Of a stretch of DNA of 64,000 nucleotides, positions 9,043 through 16,991 are shown piece after piece. Every line of letters begins with the position of its first letter. Within the stretch, counting starts at the first letter, position 1. The notes under the pieces are model-generated. The model searched no databases. It saw only the letters and a list, made by a program, of their open reading frames with translations, and was not told the DNA's origin. The stretch is taken from positions 4,278,001 through 4,342,000 of the forward strand of contig CBDHGL010000003.1 in NCBI GenBank assembly GCA_965263105.1. Reading direction: 5' to 3'. Made by a program: the position numbers and the translations under genes. This stretch comes from JBCCTX01 sp965263105 (GTDB lineage Bacteria; Bacteroidota; Bacteroidia; J057).

Positions 9043-9555
9043 ATGCTTACGCGTAGGCAAATACGAGAAAAAGTCATGCAAGCCGTTTATGCATGTAAGG
9101 TTTCTGGTGAAAAGCCCAGGACCATGTATGATTTATTGTTAAAAGAGGTACATGAAGAGCTGTTGGCTATAGAGGAGCGGAAGGGCCAAAGTGGAGATAC
9201 GCATTTGATGGATACCCTTTATTACGATGCTTTGGAGAATGGGGATCGATACGATTCTATGATTATTTCCAAAGCTGAAAACTGGGAATTGGACCGCATT
9301 GCCCTTATTGATCGCATACTCATGCACCTGGCGATTTGCGAGATGTTGAACATGGAAAACATCCCTGTCAAGGTGACTATCAACGAGTATTTGGAGCTCG
9401 CCAAACTTTACAGTACCCCCAAGAGCAATAAATTTATTAATGGAATTTTGGACAGCCTTTTCAATGAGCTAAATAGTTCTGGTAAGATTATTAAAAAGGG
9501 CCGTGGCTTGCAACAGGGCCGTTCAAAAAATTCAAAACCACAAAAGTTTAAGTAA
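9043..9555 (+). CDS. nusB: Transcription antitermination factor NusB
   Basis: A 170-residue all-helical protein that with NusE(S10) forms the rRNA antitermination complex. The N-terminal MLTRRQIREKVMQAVYA and the C-terminal block WELDRIALIDRILMHLAICEML...KVTINEYLELAKLYSTPKSNKFINGILDSLF are the classic NusB signatures. I use the ATG at 9043; the frame extends 17 codons further upstream without NusB similarity. Many Bacteroidota NusB proteins are around 300 residues with a long middle insertion, and this one is compact, closer to E. coli size. Nine bases separate it from the isocitrate dehydrogenase gene, so they are probably cotranscribed. Confidence 0.9.
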   Translation: MLTRRQIREKVMQAVYACKVSGEKPRTMYDLLLKEVHEELLAIEERKGQSGDTHLMDTLYYDALENGDRYDSMIISKAENWELDRIALIDRILMHLAICEMLNMENIPVKVTINEYLELAKLYSTPKSNKFINGILDSLFNELNSSGKIIKKGRGLQQGRSKNSKPQKFK

Positions 9556-9563
9556 ATTCCCAT

Positions 9564-10565
9564 ATGGCTGTAGTTACCCTAATCCCCGGCGATGGCATTG
9601 GACCCGAGATTACCGAAGCTGTTATACAGATTTTTGATGCTGCTGGAGCCGACCTTGAATATGAAGAACACAATGCTGGATTGACCTCTCTACGAGAAGT
9701 GGGGGAACTGATACCTCCAGACTTGGTCGAATCCATTAAACGCAATAAAGTAGCTTTGAAAGGTCCCTTGACGACCCCTGTAGGAGAAGGCTTTAAGAGC
9801 ATTAATGTAACCCTGCGTCAAATGTTTGACCTCTACCAAAATATCCGTCCTGTAAAATCAATTGAAGGGCTAGCCGAAAAATTTACGGGGGTAGATTTGG
9901 TTCTTTTTCGGGAAAACACAGAGGGACTGTACTCAGGATTTGAAATCTATGATGAGCGGAATGGCATAGCTGATGCGATAGCTCGCGTTACTCAGAAAGG
10001 ATGCGAACGCATTATTCACGCAGCCTTTCAGTATGCCCAAAAATACAAGCGCAAGCGCGTAACCCTGGTACATAAGGCCAACATCTTGAAAAAGTCAAGT
10101 GGTCTCTTTTTAGAGATTGGGCGAGAAGTTGCTAAATCCTATCCGGATATAGAAGTGGAAGACCGCATAATTGACAACATGTGTATGCAATTGGTTCTGT
10201 ATCCTCAACGTTATGATGTCATGGTTACAACCAACTTGTTTGGAGACATACTTTCTGACCTGGGAGCGGGTTTGGTTGGGGGGTTGGGATTGGTTCCTGG
10301 AGCAAATATAGGATCTACCTCCGCCATATTTGAAGCAGTGCATGGATCTGCGCCTGATATTGCTGGACAAAACAAAGCCAATCCATCTGCGTTACTACAA
10401 TCAGGATTGATGATGTTGAAACATTTGGGTCAGGTGGAAACAGCTGAGCGAATTGAAAAGGCTTTATTTGAAACCCTGAAAAACCCCAAAGAAAGAACAG
10501 GAGACCTAGGAGGGCCCTGTGGCACGCAAGAATTTGCAGATAAGCTAGTTGAAAAATTACGTTAG
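9564..10565 (+). CDS. NAD-type isocitrate dehydrogenase (isocitrate/isopropylmalate dehydrogenase family)
   Basis: 333 residues; oxidatively decarboxylates isocitrate to 2-oxoglutarate in the TCA cycle. Seen: IPGDGIGPEI at the N-terminus, GPLTTPVGEGFKSINVTLRQ substrate loop (the serine and asparagine that recognise isocitrate), FRENTEGLYSG, and the coenzyme loop EAVHGSAPDIAGQNKANP. Asp-Ile after HGSAP, in place of the Lys-Tyr of NADP enzymes, indicates NAD. The length and sequence match mitochondrial Idh3-like enzymes. 3-isopropylmalate dehydrogenase is less likely given the SINVTLR substrate loop and the absence of leu genes. Confidence 0.9.
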   Translation: MAVVTLIPGDGIGPEITEAVIQIFDAAGADLEYEEHNAGLTSLREVGELIPPDLVESIKRNKVALKGPLTTPVGEGFKSINVTLRQMFDLYQNIRPVKSIEGLAEKFTGVDLVLFRENTEGLYSGFEIYDERNGIADAIARVTQKGCERIIHAAFQYAQKYKRKRVTLVHKANILKKSSGLFLEIGREVAKSYPDIEVEDRIIDNMCMQLVLYPQRYDVMVTTNLFGDILSDLGAGLVGGLGLVPGANIGSTSAIFEAVHGSAPDIAGQNKANPSALLQSGLMMLKHLGQVETAERIEKALFETLKNPKERTGDLGGPCGTQEFADKLVEKLR

Positions 10566-10608
10566 TTCTATTTATATTTACGCCATAAATAAATAATACT
10601 TAAAAAAA

Positions 10609-11118
10609 ATGAAGAAGGTACTTTTGTTTTCGTTGGGTATATCCCTTGTAATGCTAATGAGTTCTTGCTCTTCTGGAACCGAGACTAAGGAAGTAGCGAC
10701 TGCTACTACAGCAGCAGAGGAAAGTCCGGCAGCGACTCCTGCTACCACGAATCCCAATGACAATAAGCCTGATTATATCCGCAGAGCAGAAGAGTTACCT
10801 CGTACCTCTGTCGAGTTTGCTAATCAGGAATTTGATTTTGGACAGGTAAAACAAGGGGAGAAAGTCTTTCATAAATATACCTTTACGAACACAGGTAGTG
10901 AAGACTTTGTCATCACCTACATTCGTACTTCTTGTGGATGCACCACTCCTGAGTGGACGGAAGAAGCCATTAAACCTGGAGAAGATGGGTATATTGATGT
11001 AGAGTTTGATTCAACTGGGAAAAAAGATACCCAGATCAAAACGATCACCGTATTCGGAAACTTTGAAGGTCAGCCCAACCGTGCAATTAAGCTTCGCGGT
11101 GAGGTTGTTTCAGAATAA
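10609..11118 (+). CDS. DUF1573 lipoprotein
   Basis: 169 residues with a lipoprotein signal (MKKVLLFSLGISLVMLMSSC, lipobox LMSSC), then an Ala/Thr/Glu-rich low-complexity linker (about 25-55) and a DUF1573 immunoglobulin-like domain (FDFGQVKQGEKVFHKYTFTNTG ... SCGCTTPEW ... PGEDGYIDVEFDS). The conserved SCGCT is the hallmark of this very common Bacteroidota envelope family. Its function is unknown; the fold resembles chaperone-like ASPM/SPD-2 modules. Confidence 0.9.
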   Translation: MKKVLLFSLGISLVMLMSSCSSGTETKEVATATTAAEESPAATPATTNPNDNKPDYIRRAEELPRTSVEFANQEFDFGQVKQGEKVFHKYTFTNTGSEDFVITYIRTSCGCTTPEWTEEAIKPGEDGYIDVEFDSTGKKDTQIKTITVFGNFEGQPNRAIKLRGEVVSE

Positions 11119-11129
11119 ATTAATAAGGG

Positions 11130-11176
11130 ACTCCAGGAGAATCGCTTAGGATAATCCTCTGGGTTATTCCTGGAGT
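11130..11176 (+). terminator. Hairpin terminator after the DUF1573 gene
   Basis: Arms ACTCCAGGA (11130-11138) and TCCTGGAGT (11168-11176) can extend into AGGATAATCC/GGGTTAT pairing in the middle. It sits between the DUF1573 stop and yajC. The following T tract is weak (TATTTTA). Confidence 0.5.
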
Positions 11177-11215
11177 ATCGTATTTTACTACCAAACTTGT
11201 AATCCTATTCCAGGT

Positions 11216-11521
11216 ATGTTCGCTACTATCCTCTTACAAGCCGGGGGACAAGACCCTGCGGGGGCTTTTCCTGTGCAAATGCTTTTCTTCATCGCCATTT
11301 TAGGTGTGTTTTATTTTTTCATGATCCGCCCTCAACAAAAGAAACAGAAGGAAGAAAGGCTTTTTCGTGAAGGCTTAAAGAAAGGAGACAAAGTCGTAAG
11401 TATTGGAGGTATTCATGGAAAGGTAACTAGCCTGGATGAAAACTCCGCTGTAATTCAAGTCGCGGAGAATGTGAAAATCCGTTTTGAGAAAACGGCTCTC
11501 CGCCCGGGTGCCACCGGATAA
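11216..11521 (+). CDS. yajC: Preprotein translocase accessory subunit YajC
   Basis: 101 residues with a single transmembrane helix (about 21-38, MLFFIAILGVFYFFMIRPQQKKQKEE) followed by a small cytoplasmic domain (GLKKGDKVVSIGGIHGKVTSLDENSAVIQV). The RPQQKKQKE after the helix is diagnostic. YajC associates with SecDF. It heads the yajC-ybbR-coaE-avidin gene run. Confidence 0.95.
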   Translation: MFATILLQAGGQDPAGAFPVQMLFFIAILGVFYFFMIRPQQKKQKEERLFREGLKKGDKVVSIGGIHGKVTSLDENSAVIQVAENVKIRFEKTALRPGATG

Positions 11522-11575
11522 ACAGGCATTATTGTAAGAGGCCTGCCTTTATTTTTGAGGTTTTCGACCAGCTTT

Positions 11576-12547
11576 ATGCTTATCAAAAAGCTCATATCAT
11601 GGTTTCATAGACTGGGCCCATTGAATATTGCCAGAAGCCGGGCCTGGGCTTTGCTGGTTTCGTTTTTTTTAGCTTCTACCTTTTGGTTTCTTGTCAATCT
11701 TAACAAGACCTATACGGCTTCCCTCCGTTTTCCTGCCAAGGTTTTGGGTGTCCCTGATACCATAGAACTCCATCCCAAGGTATTTCCATCGGTCGAGTTG
11801 TCAGTTGAAGGCCTGGGAGGGACTCTTATGTCTTACTTATTGCGCTTGCAGCGGGACACCTTGAATATTGGTTTCTCCCGCGATTCGGAAAAAGGGTTTT
11901 TACTTACTAAAAATATGGCCAGTGCCTGGCAGGGAACCCTACAGGGGGTTCGCCTCGTTTCTGTGTTGGGGCCAGATTCATTGCATTACTCCTTAGACTA
12001 TAAGGTGGAAAAATGGCTACCCCTGGCCTCTCAGGTAGAGGTGAAACTAGCTACTTCACACATATTAGAGTATCCACCCAGTTTGTTTCCCGACTCTGTA
12101 AGAATAATCGGTCCCAAGCGCATGGTGGATACCCTGGATTATTGGTTAACAGAGCCCCTCACCACTGCCCCCCTTTCCAAAGAGCAAGTAATAGAGGTCG
12201 GTATTGTGGATACCTTTTCGACTATTCAGGTCAGTCCAAGGGTTGCCCTCATCCAGGTAAAACCTGTCTTATACAGTCAGACGGATCTATCAATTCCTAT
12301 TAGGCTTATCAATTTGCCTCCAGATATTGATATTAAATTGGAAAAGCAGTATTTATCCCTTACCTGTCTGGTACCTTTAAGCATGTTTGAGCAAATTCAA
12401 GGAGGCTCTTATGAATCTGTGATTGACTATCGCACGATTGATCCCAATATTCCTTATCTCCTTCCCGATAATAGCAAACTTCCTCCTGAGATTAAGGTGG
12501 TTTATAGTTCTCCTCAACGTATTCCCTATATAATTGTCAAAAAATGA
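11576..12547 (+). CDS. YbbR-like domain protein
   Basis: About 323 residues from the ATG at 11576 (a TTG at 11555 is in frame but gives no better start). One N-terminal membrane anchor (LLVSFFLASTFWFLVNLNKTY) is followed by three beta-rich YbbR-like repeats (PAKVLGVPDTIELHPKVFPSVELSVEGL..., PLASQVEVKLA...YPPSLFPDSVRIIGPKRMVDTL, IPIRLINLPPDIDIKLEKQYLSLTCLVPL). The position between yajC and coaE is conserved in many Bacteroidota. Homologous YbbR/CdaR domains regulate the diadenylate cyclase in Firmicutes; whether that holds here is unknown. Its stop overlaps coaE (ATGA). Confidence 0.82.
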   Translation: MLIKKLISWFHRLGPLNIARSRAWALLVSFFLASTFWFLVNLNKTYTASLRFPAKVLGVPDTIELHPKVFPSVELSVEGLGGTLMSYLLRLQRDTLNIGFSRDSEKGFLLTKNMASAWQGTLQGVRLVSVLGPDSLHYSLDYKVEKWLPLASQVEVKLATSHILEYPPSLFPDSVRIIGPKRMVDTLDYWLTEPLTTAPLSKEQVIEVGIVDTFSTIQVSPRVALIQVKPVLYSQTDLSIPIRLINLPPDIDIKLEKQYLSLTCLVPLSMFEQIQGGSYESVIDYRTIDPNIPYLLPDNSKLPPEIKVVYSSPQRIPYIIVKK

Positions 12548-13170
12548 GTGAGAATCCGCAAATAATTGGGGTTACTGGAGGAATAGGGAGTGGAAAGAGT
12601 ACCGTCTGCCGAATATTTCAGCACCTGGGTTATAGCGTATATTCAGCTGATGATCGGGCAAAGGCTGTAATGGTGTCATATAAACCTTTGGTAAAGCAGC
12701 TAAAAGAGTTATTTGGTGAGGAGGCCTATTTTCCTGATGGAAGTCTCAACAGAAAATGGATTGGGGCCCAGGTATTTTCAAATAAAGAAAAACTTCAGGC
12801 CCTTAATTCGCTGGTACACCCTGCAGTTCATCGGGATTTCCACCAGTGGGTAGAGAAGCTCAAGTTATCTTATCACAAATCATTTGTTTTGTATGAAGCG
12901 GCTATCCTATTTGAATCTGGAGGAAAGGACCGGGTGAACGGAGTAATAACAGTATTTGCCCCCAAGACCCTACGCATACAACGCGTAGTATCCCGAGATA
13001 GGGTAAGTCCTGAGCAGGTAGAGGCCCGAATGAATAATCAATGGCCTGACCATAAGAAACTGGCCTTGGCTGATTTTGTTATTTATAATGATGAAAAGCA
13101 TATGCTTATTCCTCAGGTATTTGAGGCGGTGAGATTTTGGCAGGAAAGAAAGCAAACTAACAACTCATGA
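12544..13170 (+). CDS. coaE: Dephospho-CoA kinase
   Basis: A 208-residue P-loop kinase catalysing the last step of CoA synthesis (3'-phosphorylation of dephospho-CoA). Walker A is GVTGGIGSGKST (about residues 8-19); YSADDRAKAVM is the CoA-binding segment and VSRDRVSPEQVEARMNNQ is the lid. It is full length. ATGA overlaps couple it to ybbR upstream and to the avidin-like gene downstream. Confidence 0.96.
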   Translation: MSENPQIIGVTGGIGSGKSTVCRIFQHLGYSVYSADDRAKAVMVSYKPLVKQLKELFGEEAYFPDGSLNRKWIGAQVFSNKEKLQALNSLVHPAVHRDFHQWVEKLKLSYHKSFVLYEAAILFESGGKDRVNGVITVFAPKTLRIQRVVSRDRVSPEQVEARMNNQWPDHKKLALADFVIYNDEKHMLIPQVFEAVRFWQERKQTNNS

Positions 13171-13625
13171 GAAAGGTAAAAGTAGTTATTTTTACTAGTT
13201 TCTGTCTATTGTGTATTCAGTTATTAAGCGCTCAATCTATTCCAGACCTTCAACTCCTCAAAGGCGTTTGGTGTAGCGAATTGGAATCGAGTCTTGAGAT
13301 CCAAGAGCTTAATTTGGAGACAGGCGAGATAGGAGGAACTTATACTTCTCCCGTCGGAGGAGGTCTTCAATCTTTTCCGTTGGTGGGATGGGTAAATAGT
13401 AAACCCCCTACTGAAGGGAAGGATAATGTCCATGTCGTCTCCTTCGCAGTACGATGGGGAGAGTTGGGTAGTATCACCTCCTGGACGGGGACCTTCCAGT
13501 ATAATGATTCCGAAGCACCTATTCTAAAAATGGTATGGCATCTGGCCAGGCCTACGACAGATTTTCCCTTTGAACATGTTATTACCCAGGGAGGGGAATT
13601 TAGGTATGGGAAGTGCGAGGAATAG
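13167..13625 (+). CDS. Secreted avidin/streptavidin-family protein
   Basis: 152 residues: a signal peptide (ending LLSAQ, about residue 23), then one avidin beta-barrel. Visible landmarks against streptavidin numbering: GVW at 33-35 (W21), S41 (S27), GTYTSPVG at 57-64 (Y43, S45, V47, G48), W97 (W79), GSITSWTG (avidin S75, T77 and the aromatic at 79), and LKMVWHL (W108, L110). Differences: N23 is Ser37, W120 is Phe135 and D128 is Gly143, so biotin affinity may be lower. Loss of W120 also occurs in dimeric avidins. Two cysteines (36, 150) survive signal cleavage. The start ATG overlaps the coaE stop (ATGA). Family call is from sequence; biotin binding is inferred. Confidence 0.82.
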   Translation: MRKVKVVIFTSFCLLCIQLLSAQSIPDLQLLKGVWCSELESSLEIQELNLETGEIGGTYTSPVGGGLQSFPLVGWVNSKPPTEGKDNVHVVSFAVRWGELGSITSWTGTFQYNDSEAPILKMVWHLARPTTDFPFEHVITQGGEFRYGKCEE

Positions 13626-13643
13626 CTGGATATGCAGCTTTTT
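13624..13643 (+). terminator. Possible short terminator after the avidin-like gene
   Basis: A 5-bp stem AGCTG/CAGCT starting on the stop codon is followed by five T residues. The stem is weak, but it is the only candidate at the end of the yajC-to-avidin run. Confidence 0.3.
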
Positions 13644-13794
13644 AGGTAGTGAATGCCACATTAGCCTCCAAGTGAGGAATATCAGACAAAAACGCTATAA
13701 AATGGTTCACAATTAGCGAATCTCATGAATTCCAGGCCTTGGCTTAACGACATTAAGGTAGGGGTTTGACAATTAGGGTATCAATTTACTTACC

Positions 13795-16086
13795 TCAAAA
13801 CTTAATCCGCATTTGGAGTTTTACCTCAGACCGGTTATTGCCTATGATCGATTCTAAACTAGAAGTACTGACATTTGCGGGATTGCTTTCTGGGATGAAG
13901 AAGCTGCCATCGGCATTGCGTAAAAAGGAGTTGTGGAAGCGAGTTTGGGCAAAGCGCGCCCAAAACTCTAGCCAACGAGTGGCTTTGTAGTTTATGATTA
14001 GATAGTAGCGACTTCCGGTACGGAAGTAAGGAGGGATCGCAAAGTTCCCCAGAATATCGTTCTCATATGCGTAAATCCTTGCACTGAAGTCAGGGGCGTC
14101 AAACAAGGCATATCGAGCGGTAAATTTGAGGGTAAATCCTGGCTTCCAACTCAAATCTTGATAGAGTAGCATCCCTTGATGGCGTTCTGTTTCATTGCGG
14201 GTAAACCAGGAAAACTCAGCGCGAGACTTAACGCCTACCTGTTCATTTAGCTCACTTTGAAAGTGAATGCGAAAGGTATTCTTGCGGGTGGGCACAAGGA
14301 AGTCCAATTTCTGGCCACTTTCTGGATCTCTTCCATCTTCTTCCTTATTATCGGTCCTAAATCGGACATAAATCTGGGTATGCCTCCTGGGTTTGTACTC
14401 TACTTGGACTAAATTTTCATAGCCCTTAGAAGGAAAGTTGGCGCCAAAGCGATTGAAGGCAAAATAATATTGATCAAAGTAGGTACTGATGGTCCACCTG
14501 GGGTTAAGCTTCATTTTTACCCCTACATAAAACCCCGTTTCATTGTTGAGGGCGGTAGGCCTCTCGGCGAAGGTATATCCTTTTGTAGAATGAAAATCTT
14601 TGTCAAAGTGTCGGAAAACAGCTGCTAGGTCCAGGGTAGGAGAGAGAGCACTCATAAACCCTACTACGCCTCCCATTCCGCCTGAACGGGAACGAGCTGC
14701 CTCTCCAAAGAAATTGAAATTTTGGAATACCCAGTCGAAGTCCAGTCCGATGATATAATTCCTGTCTCCCGTGAAGAAAAATTGGTTGTATGAATTGGGA
14801 GTACGTTCTAGTGGGGTATCGTATTGCTGAATATATCCGGTGCTTCCCAAAGTTAGGGTACGCGTTTTATAGGCGATTCTGCCGCCATAGGCAGTTTCTT
14901 TGACGGAACGCCGCTTGGCTATTTCACTATCAGTTCGGTGGAGGCCGCTGAGAGAAAGGCTGGAAAATTGTAGGGCCTCGTTGGTAAGAGTGTCTCGATC
15001 TGTAGCAGAGGCATCCAGGGAGTTGGAGGAGAAAAAGCCCGTAATGTGCCAATCATTGAATGCCATTTGGGCAACTCCTCCCCTCAAAAATTGATTTTCA
15101 TTGACCGATGCGTAGCCAGCAATACCTCTAGGAGGCATTTTTACAGAATTGATGACCTCAGCTCCTTTGCCGAAACCTAAGCCCTTTGATAGGACTACTC
15201 CCTGGCCTAAAGCCAGATTATAATCTCCAATAACCAAGTTTTTGAGGGCCCCATAGTTTTTGATGGCCACATGACCAGAAACAAAATCGTACCCATAATA
15301 CTGTTGGCTAGGATCCCATTGAAAAATCTCCCCTGCGTCTTTTTCCCCTGTCAAGGCTATACTGAGATTCTGTCCGTACCGAGCTCTGTAGCGGGTATAG
15401 GACCGATAGGGACTACCCCGGTATCTGGAAGAAAGTTGTGTGTCTTGGGCAGTAGTATCTCCCAGGTCATTGGTCAAAAACTTTATCGTTGTATCGGGGT
15501 CTGTATAACCTTTTTCTTCTTCCAGGGTAAATACAAAACGCTGTATGAGCTCATGACGTACATTCGGAAGTACTTCATTGAGTCTTGGACCGGCAGGATG
15601 CCGTGTTCCTGGGCTTATATCTCCCGCCCGAGCTTCCTTTACCGAAATAAAGGGGAGAATCTGATTGACAAACTCTGGAGTGAAGCCTGGAACAGCTTGT
15701 AGTTCATAGACAGTCGTTAGGGCGCCAAAATCCTCAATATATTGGAGGAGTTGGTTGGCTTTGATGTCATTCATTTCAGGTAAAAGAAGTAGTTCCTCTT
15801 TAGTTGCAGAGTTTATGGCCAGAGGACGATCCCGAAAATCTTCCAGTGCATCTGTAATAATGGTATAGTCTACCTGTTCATCGATCTCTACCGAAGTGAT
15901 AATATCTTCTATAGTTTGGGTTACGGCATCTTCCCCAGTTTCAGTGGTATCAATGAGGGCAGCTTCTGTCTCCAGGCTATCTATTTGTGCCTTCATGAGT
16001 GTAGGAAGGCAAAGAATAGCAAATAGGGAAAAAAGAATTCTCCCACGGAAATAGCTAGACAGATGATATGGTTGAGTAGGATTCAT
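13795..16086 (-). CDS. Helix-hairpin-helix outer-membrane beta-barrel protein
   Basis: 763 residues: signal peptide (ending LMKAQ), an acidic linker, a ComEA-like helix-hairpin-helix pair at about 95-175 (AINSATKEELLLLPEMNDIKANQLLQYI and YELQAVPGFTPEFVNQILPFI), then a long C-terminal region rich in amphipathic strands with the aromatic-ended pattern of outer-membrane barrels and a terminal VKLQMRIKF. This two-part architecture recurs in Bacteroidota; its function is not established. A role in DNA uptake is conceivable from the HhH module but unproven. It follows the PorV-like gene with 5 intervening bases. Confidence 0.82.
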   Translation of the reverse strand: MNPTQPYHLSSYFRGRILFSLFAILCLPTLMKAQIDSLETEAALIDTTETGEDAVTQTIEDIITSVEIDEQVDYTIITDALEDFRDRPLAINSATKEELLLLPEMNDIKANQLLQYIEDFGALTTVYELQAVPGFTPEFVNQILPFISVKEARAGDISPGTRHPAGPRLNEVLPNVRHELIQRFVFTLEEEKGYTDPDTTIKFLTNDLGDTTAQDTQLSSRYRGSPYRSYTRYRARYGQNLSIALTGEKDAGEIFQWDPSQQYYGYDFVSGHVAIKNYGALKNLVIGDYNLALGQGVVLSKGLGFGKGAEVINSVKMPPRGIAGYASVNENQFLRGGVAQMAFNDWHITGFFSSNSLDASATDRDTLTNEALQFSSLSLSGLHRTDSEIAKRRSVKETAYGGRIAYKTRTLTLGSTGYIQQYDTPLERTPNSYNQFFFTGDRNYIIGLDFDWVFQNFNFFGEAARSRSGGMGGVVGFMSALSPTLDLAAVFRHFDKDFHSTKGYTFAERPTALNNETGFYVGVKMKLNPRWTISTYFDQYYFAFNRFGANFPSKGYENLVQVEYKPRRHTQIYVRFRTDNKEEDGRDPESGQKLDFLVPTRKNTFRIHFQSELNEQVGVKSRAEFSWFTRNETERHQGMLLYQDLSWKPGFTLKFTARYALFDAPDFSARIYAYENDILGNFAIPPYFRTGSRYYLIINYKATRWLEFWARFAQTRFHNSFLRNADGSFFIPESNPANVSTSSLESIIGNNRSEVKLQMRIKF

Positions 16087-16091
16087 ATGGC

Positions 16092-16955
16092 CTAGGGAGG
16101 GGGCGCTCCTGTCTTAGTTTGTCCGAGGTCATAACTCAGGGAAAGGGTAGGGGTATAGCCCAACCGTTCGGTATGTGCTAGAGAAACATCCATGGCCATG
16201 GGGCCAAAGAGAATGCCAAAGCCTGCTGCCCAGGTAAGGGGTTCATTTCCCACGCCCACACGGGCTATTACAGAGGGAAGAACAGAATATTCAACGCCGC
16301 CTCGGAAGGATACCTCCTGGTCTACTTCCTTTTGAATATCTGCCACCAGCATCACCTTTTGTGTAGGCCTATAGGCTAATCCGGCCGTTACACGGGTGGG
16401 TAGGTCTTCCTGAAGCGTCTGGGTTTTGATTCGAACGCGATTCACATTAGTGGCCGAAATGCCTAAGGTGAGTTCCGGAGTAATCCGGGTCATTAGGCCT
16501 ACATCGACAAAGAAGGCATTGGCATCGCCCAGGTCTTCTATACTAAACAGGTTGTAATTAATCCTAGCACCCACTGAGAAATTCTCAAAGGCGGCAATTC
16601 CATAGGAAAGGGCTATGCGGTTCTCCTGGTAGGCACTAAAACCAAAGCTATTGATTTGTAAACCAACAGCTTGTTTGTCAAATATAGGGACTACCAGACC
16701 TGCAGAACCAAAATTTAATTCGGATAGTAGGAAGCGTTGCTCAAAATAAACACCAGCGGCTAGGTCCGAGACATGAGCAATGCCGGCCGGATTGTGATAG
16801 AGGCTCCAAAATTCTCCGTCTACACCAGCAAAGGCGTGCCCTAAAGCTGCCGCTCGGGCCCCAAAAGAAAGGGGGTCAGTGTAAGCGGAGGACTGCCTAG
16901 CCATTCCGAAGAATAGACCTAGACAAAGCGGTATTATATAAAATAGACGCTGCAT
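16092..16955 (-). CDS. PorV/PorQ-like outer-membrane protein
   Basis: 287 residues with a signal peptide (ending QSSA). The N-terminal mature motif SFGARAAALGHAFAGVDGEFWSLYHNPAGIA is the hallmark of the PorV/UPF0164 branch of FadL-like barrels. The rest alternates in beta strands and ends LSLSYDLG. PorV proteins act in type IX secretion; paralogues like this one are common and often of unknown role. Probably cotranscribed with the downstream helix-hairpin-helix barrel gene. Confidence 0.82.
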   Translation of the reverse strand: MQRLFYIIPLCLGLFFGMARQSSAYTDPLSFGARAAALGHAFAGVDGEFWSLYHNPAGIAHVSDLAAGVYFEQRFLLSELNFGSAGLVVPIFDKQAVGLQINSFGFSAYQENRIALSYGIAAFENFSVGARINYNLFSIEDLGDANAFFVDVGLMTRITPELTLGISATNVNRVRIKTQTLQEDLPTRVTAGLAYRPTQKVMLVADIQKEVDQEVSFRGGVEYSVLPSVIARVGVGNEPLTWAAGFGILFGPMAMDVSLAHTERLGYTPTLSLSYDLGQTKTGAPPP

Positions 16956-16991
16956 GATGCTGCATGGGTATGTATGCAGCTAAGTTATCAT

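Noticed and set aside
13795..16086. Helix-hairpin-helix protein considered as competence protein ComEA
   Set aside because: ComEA is small and membrane-anchored; here the module leads a large outer-membrane barrel, so the name would mislead.
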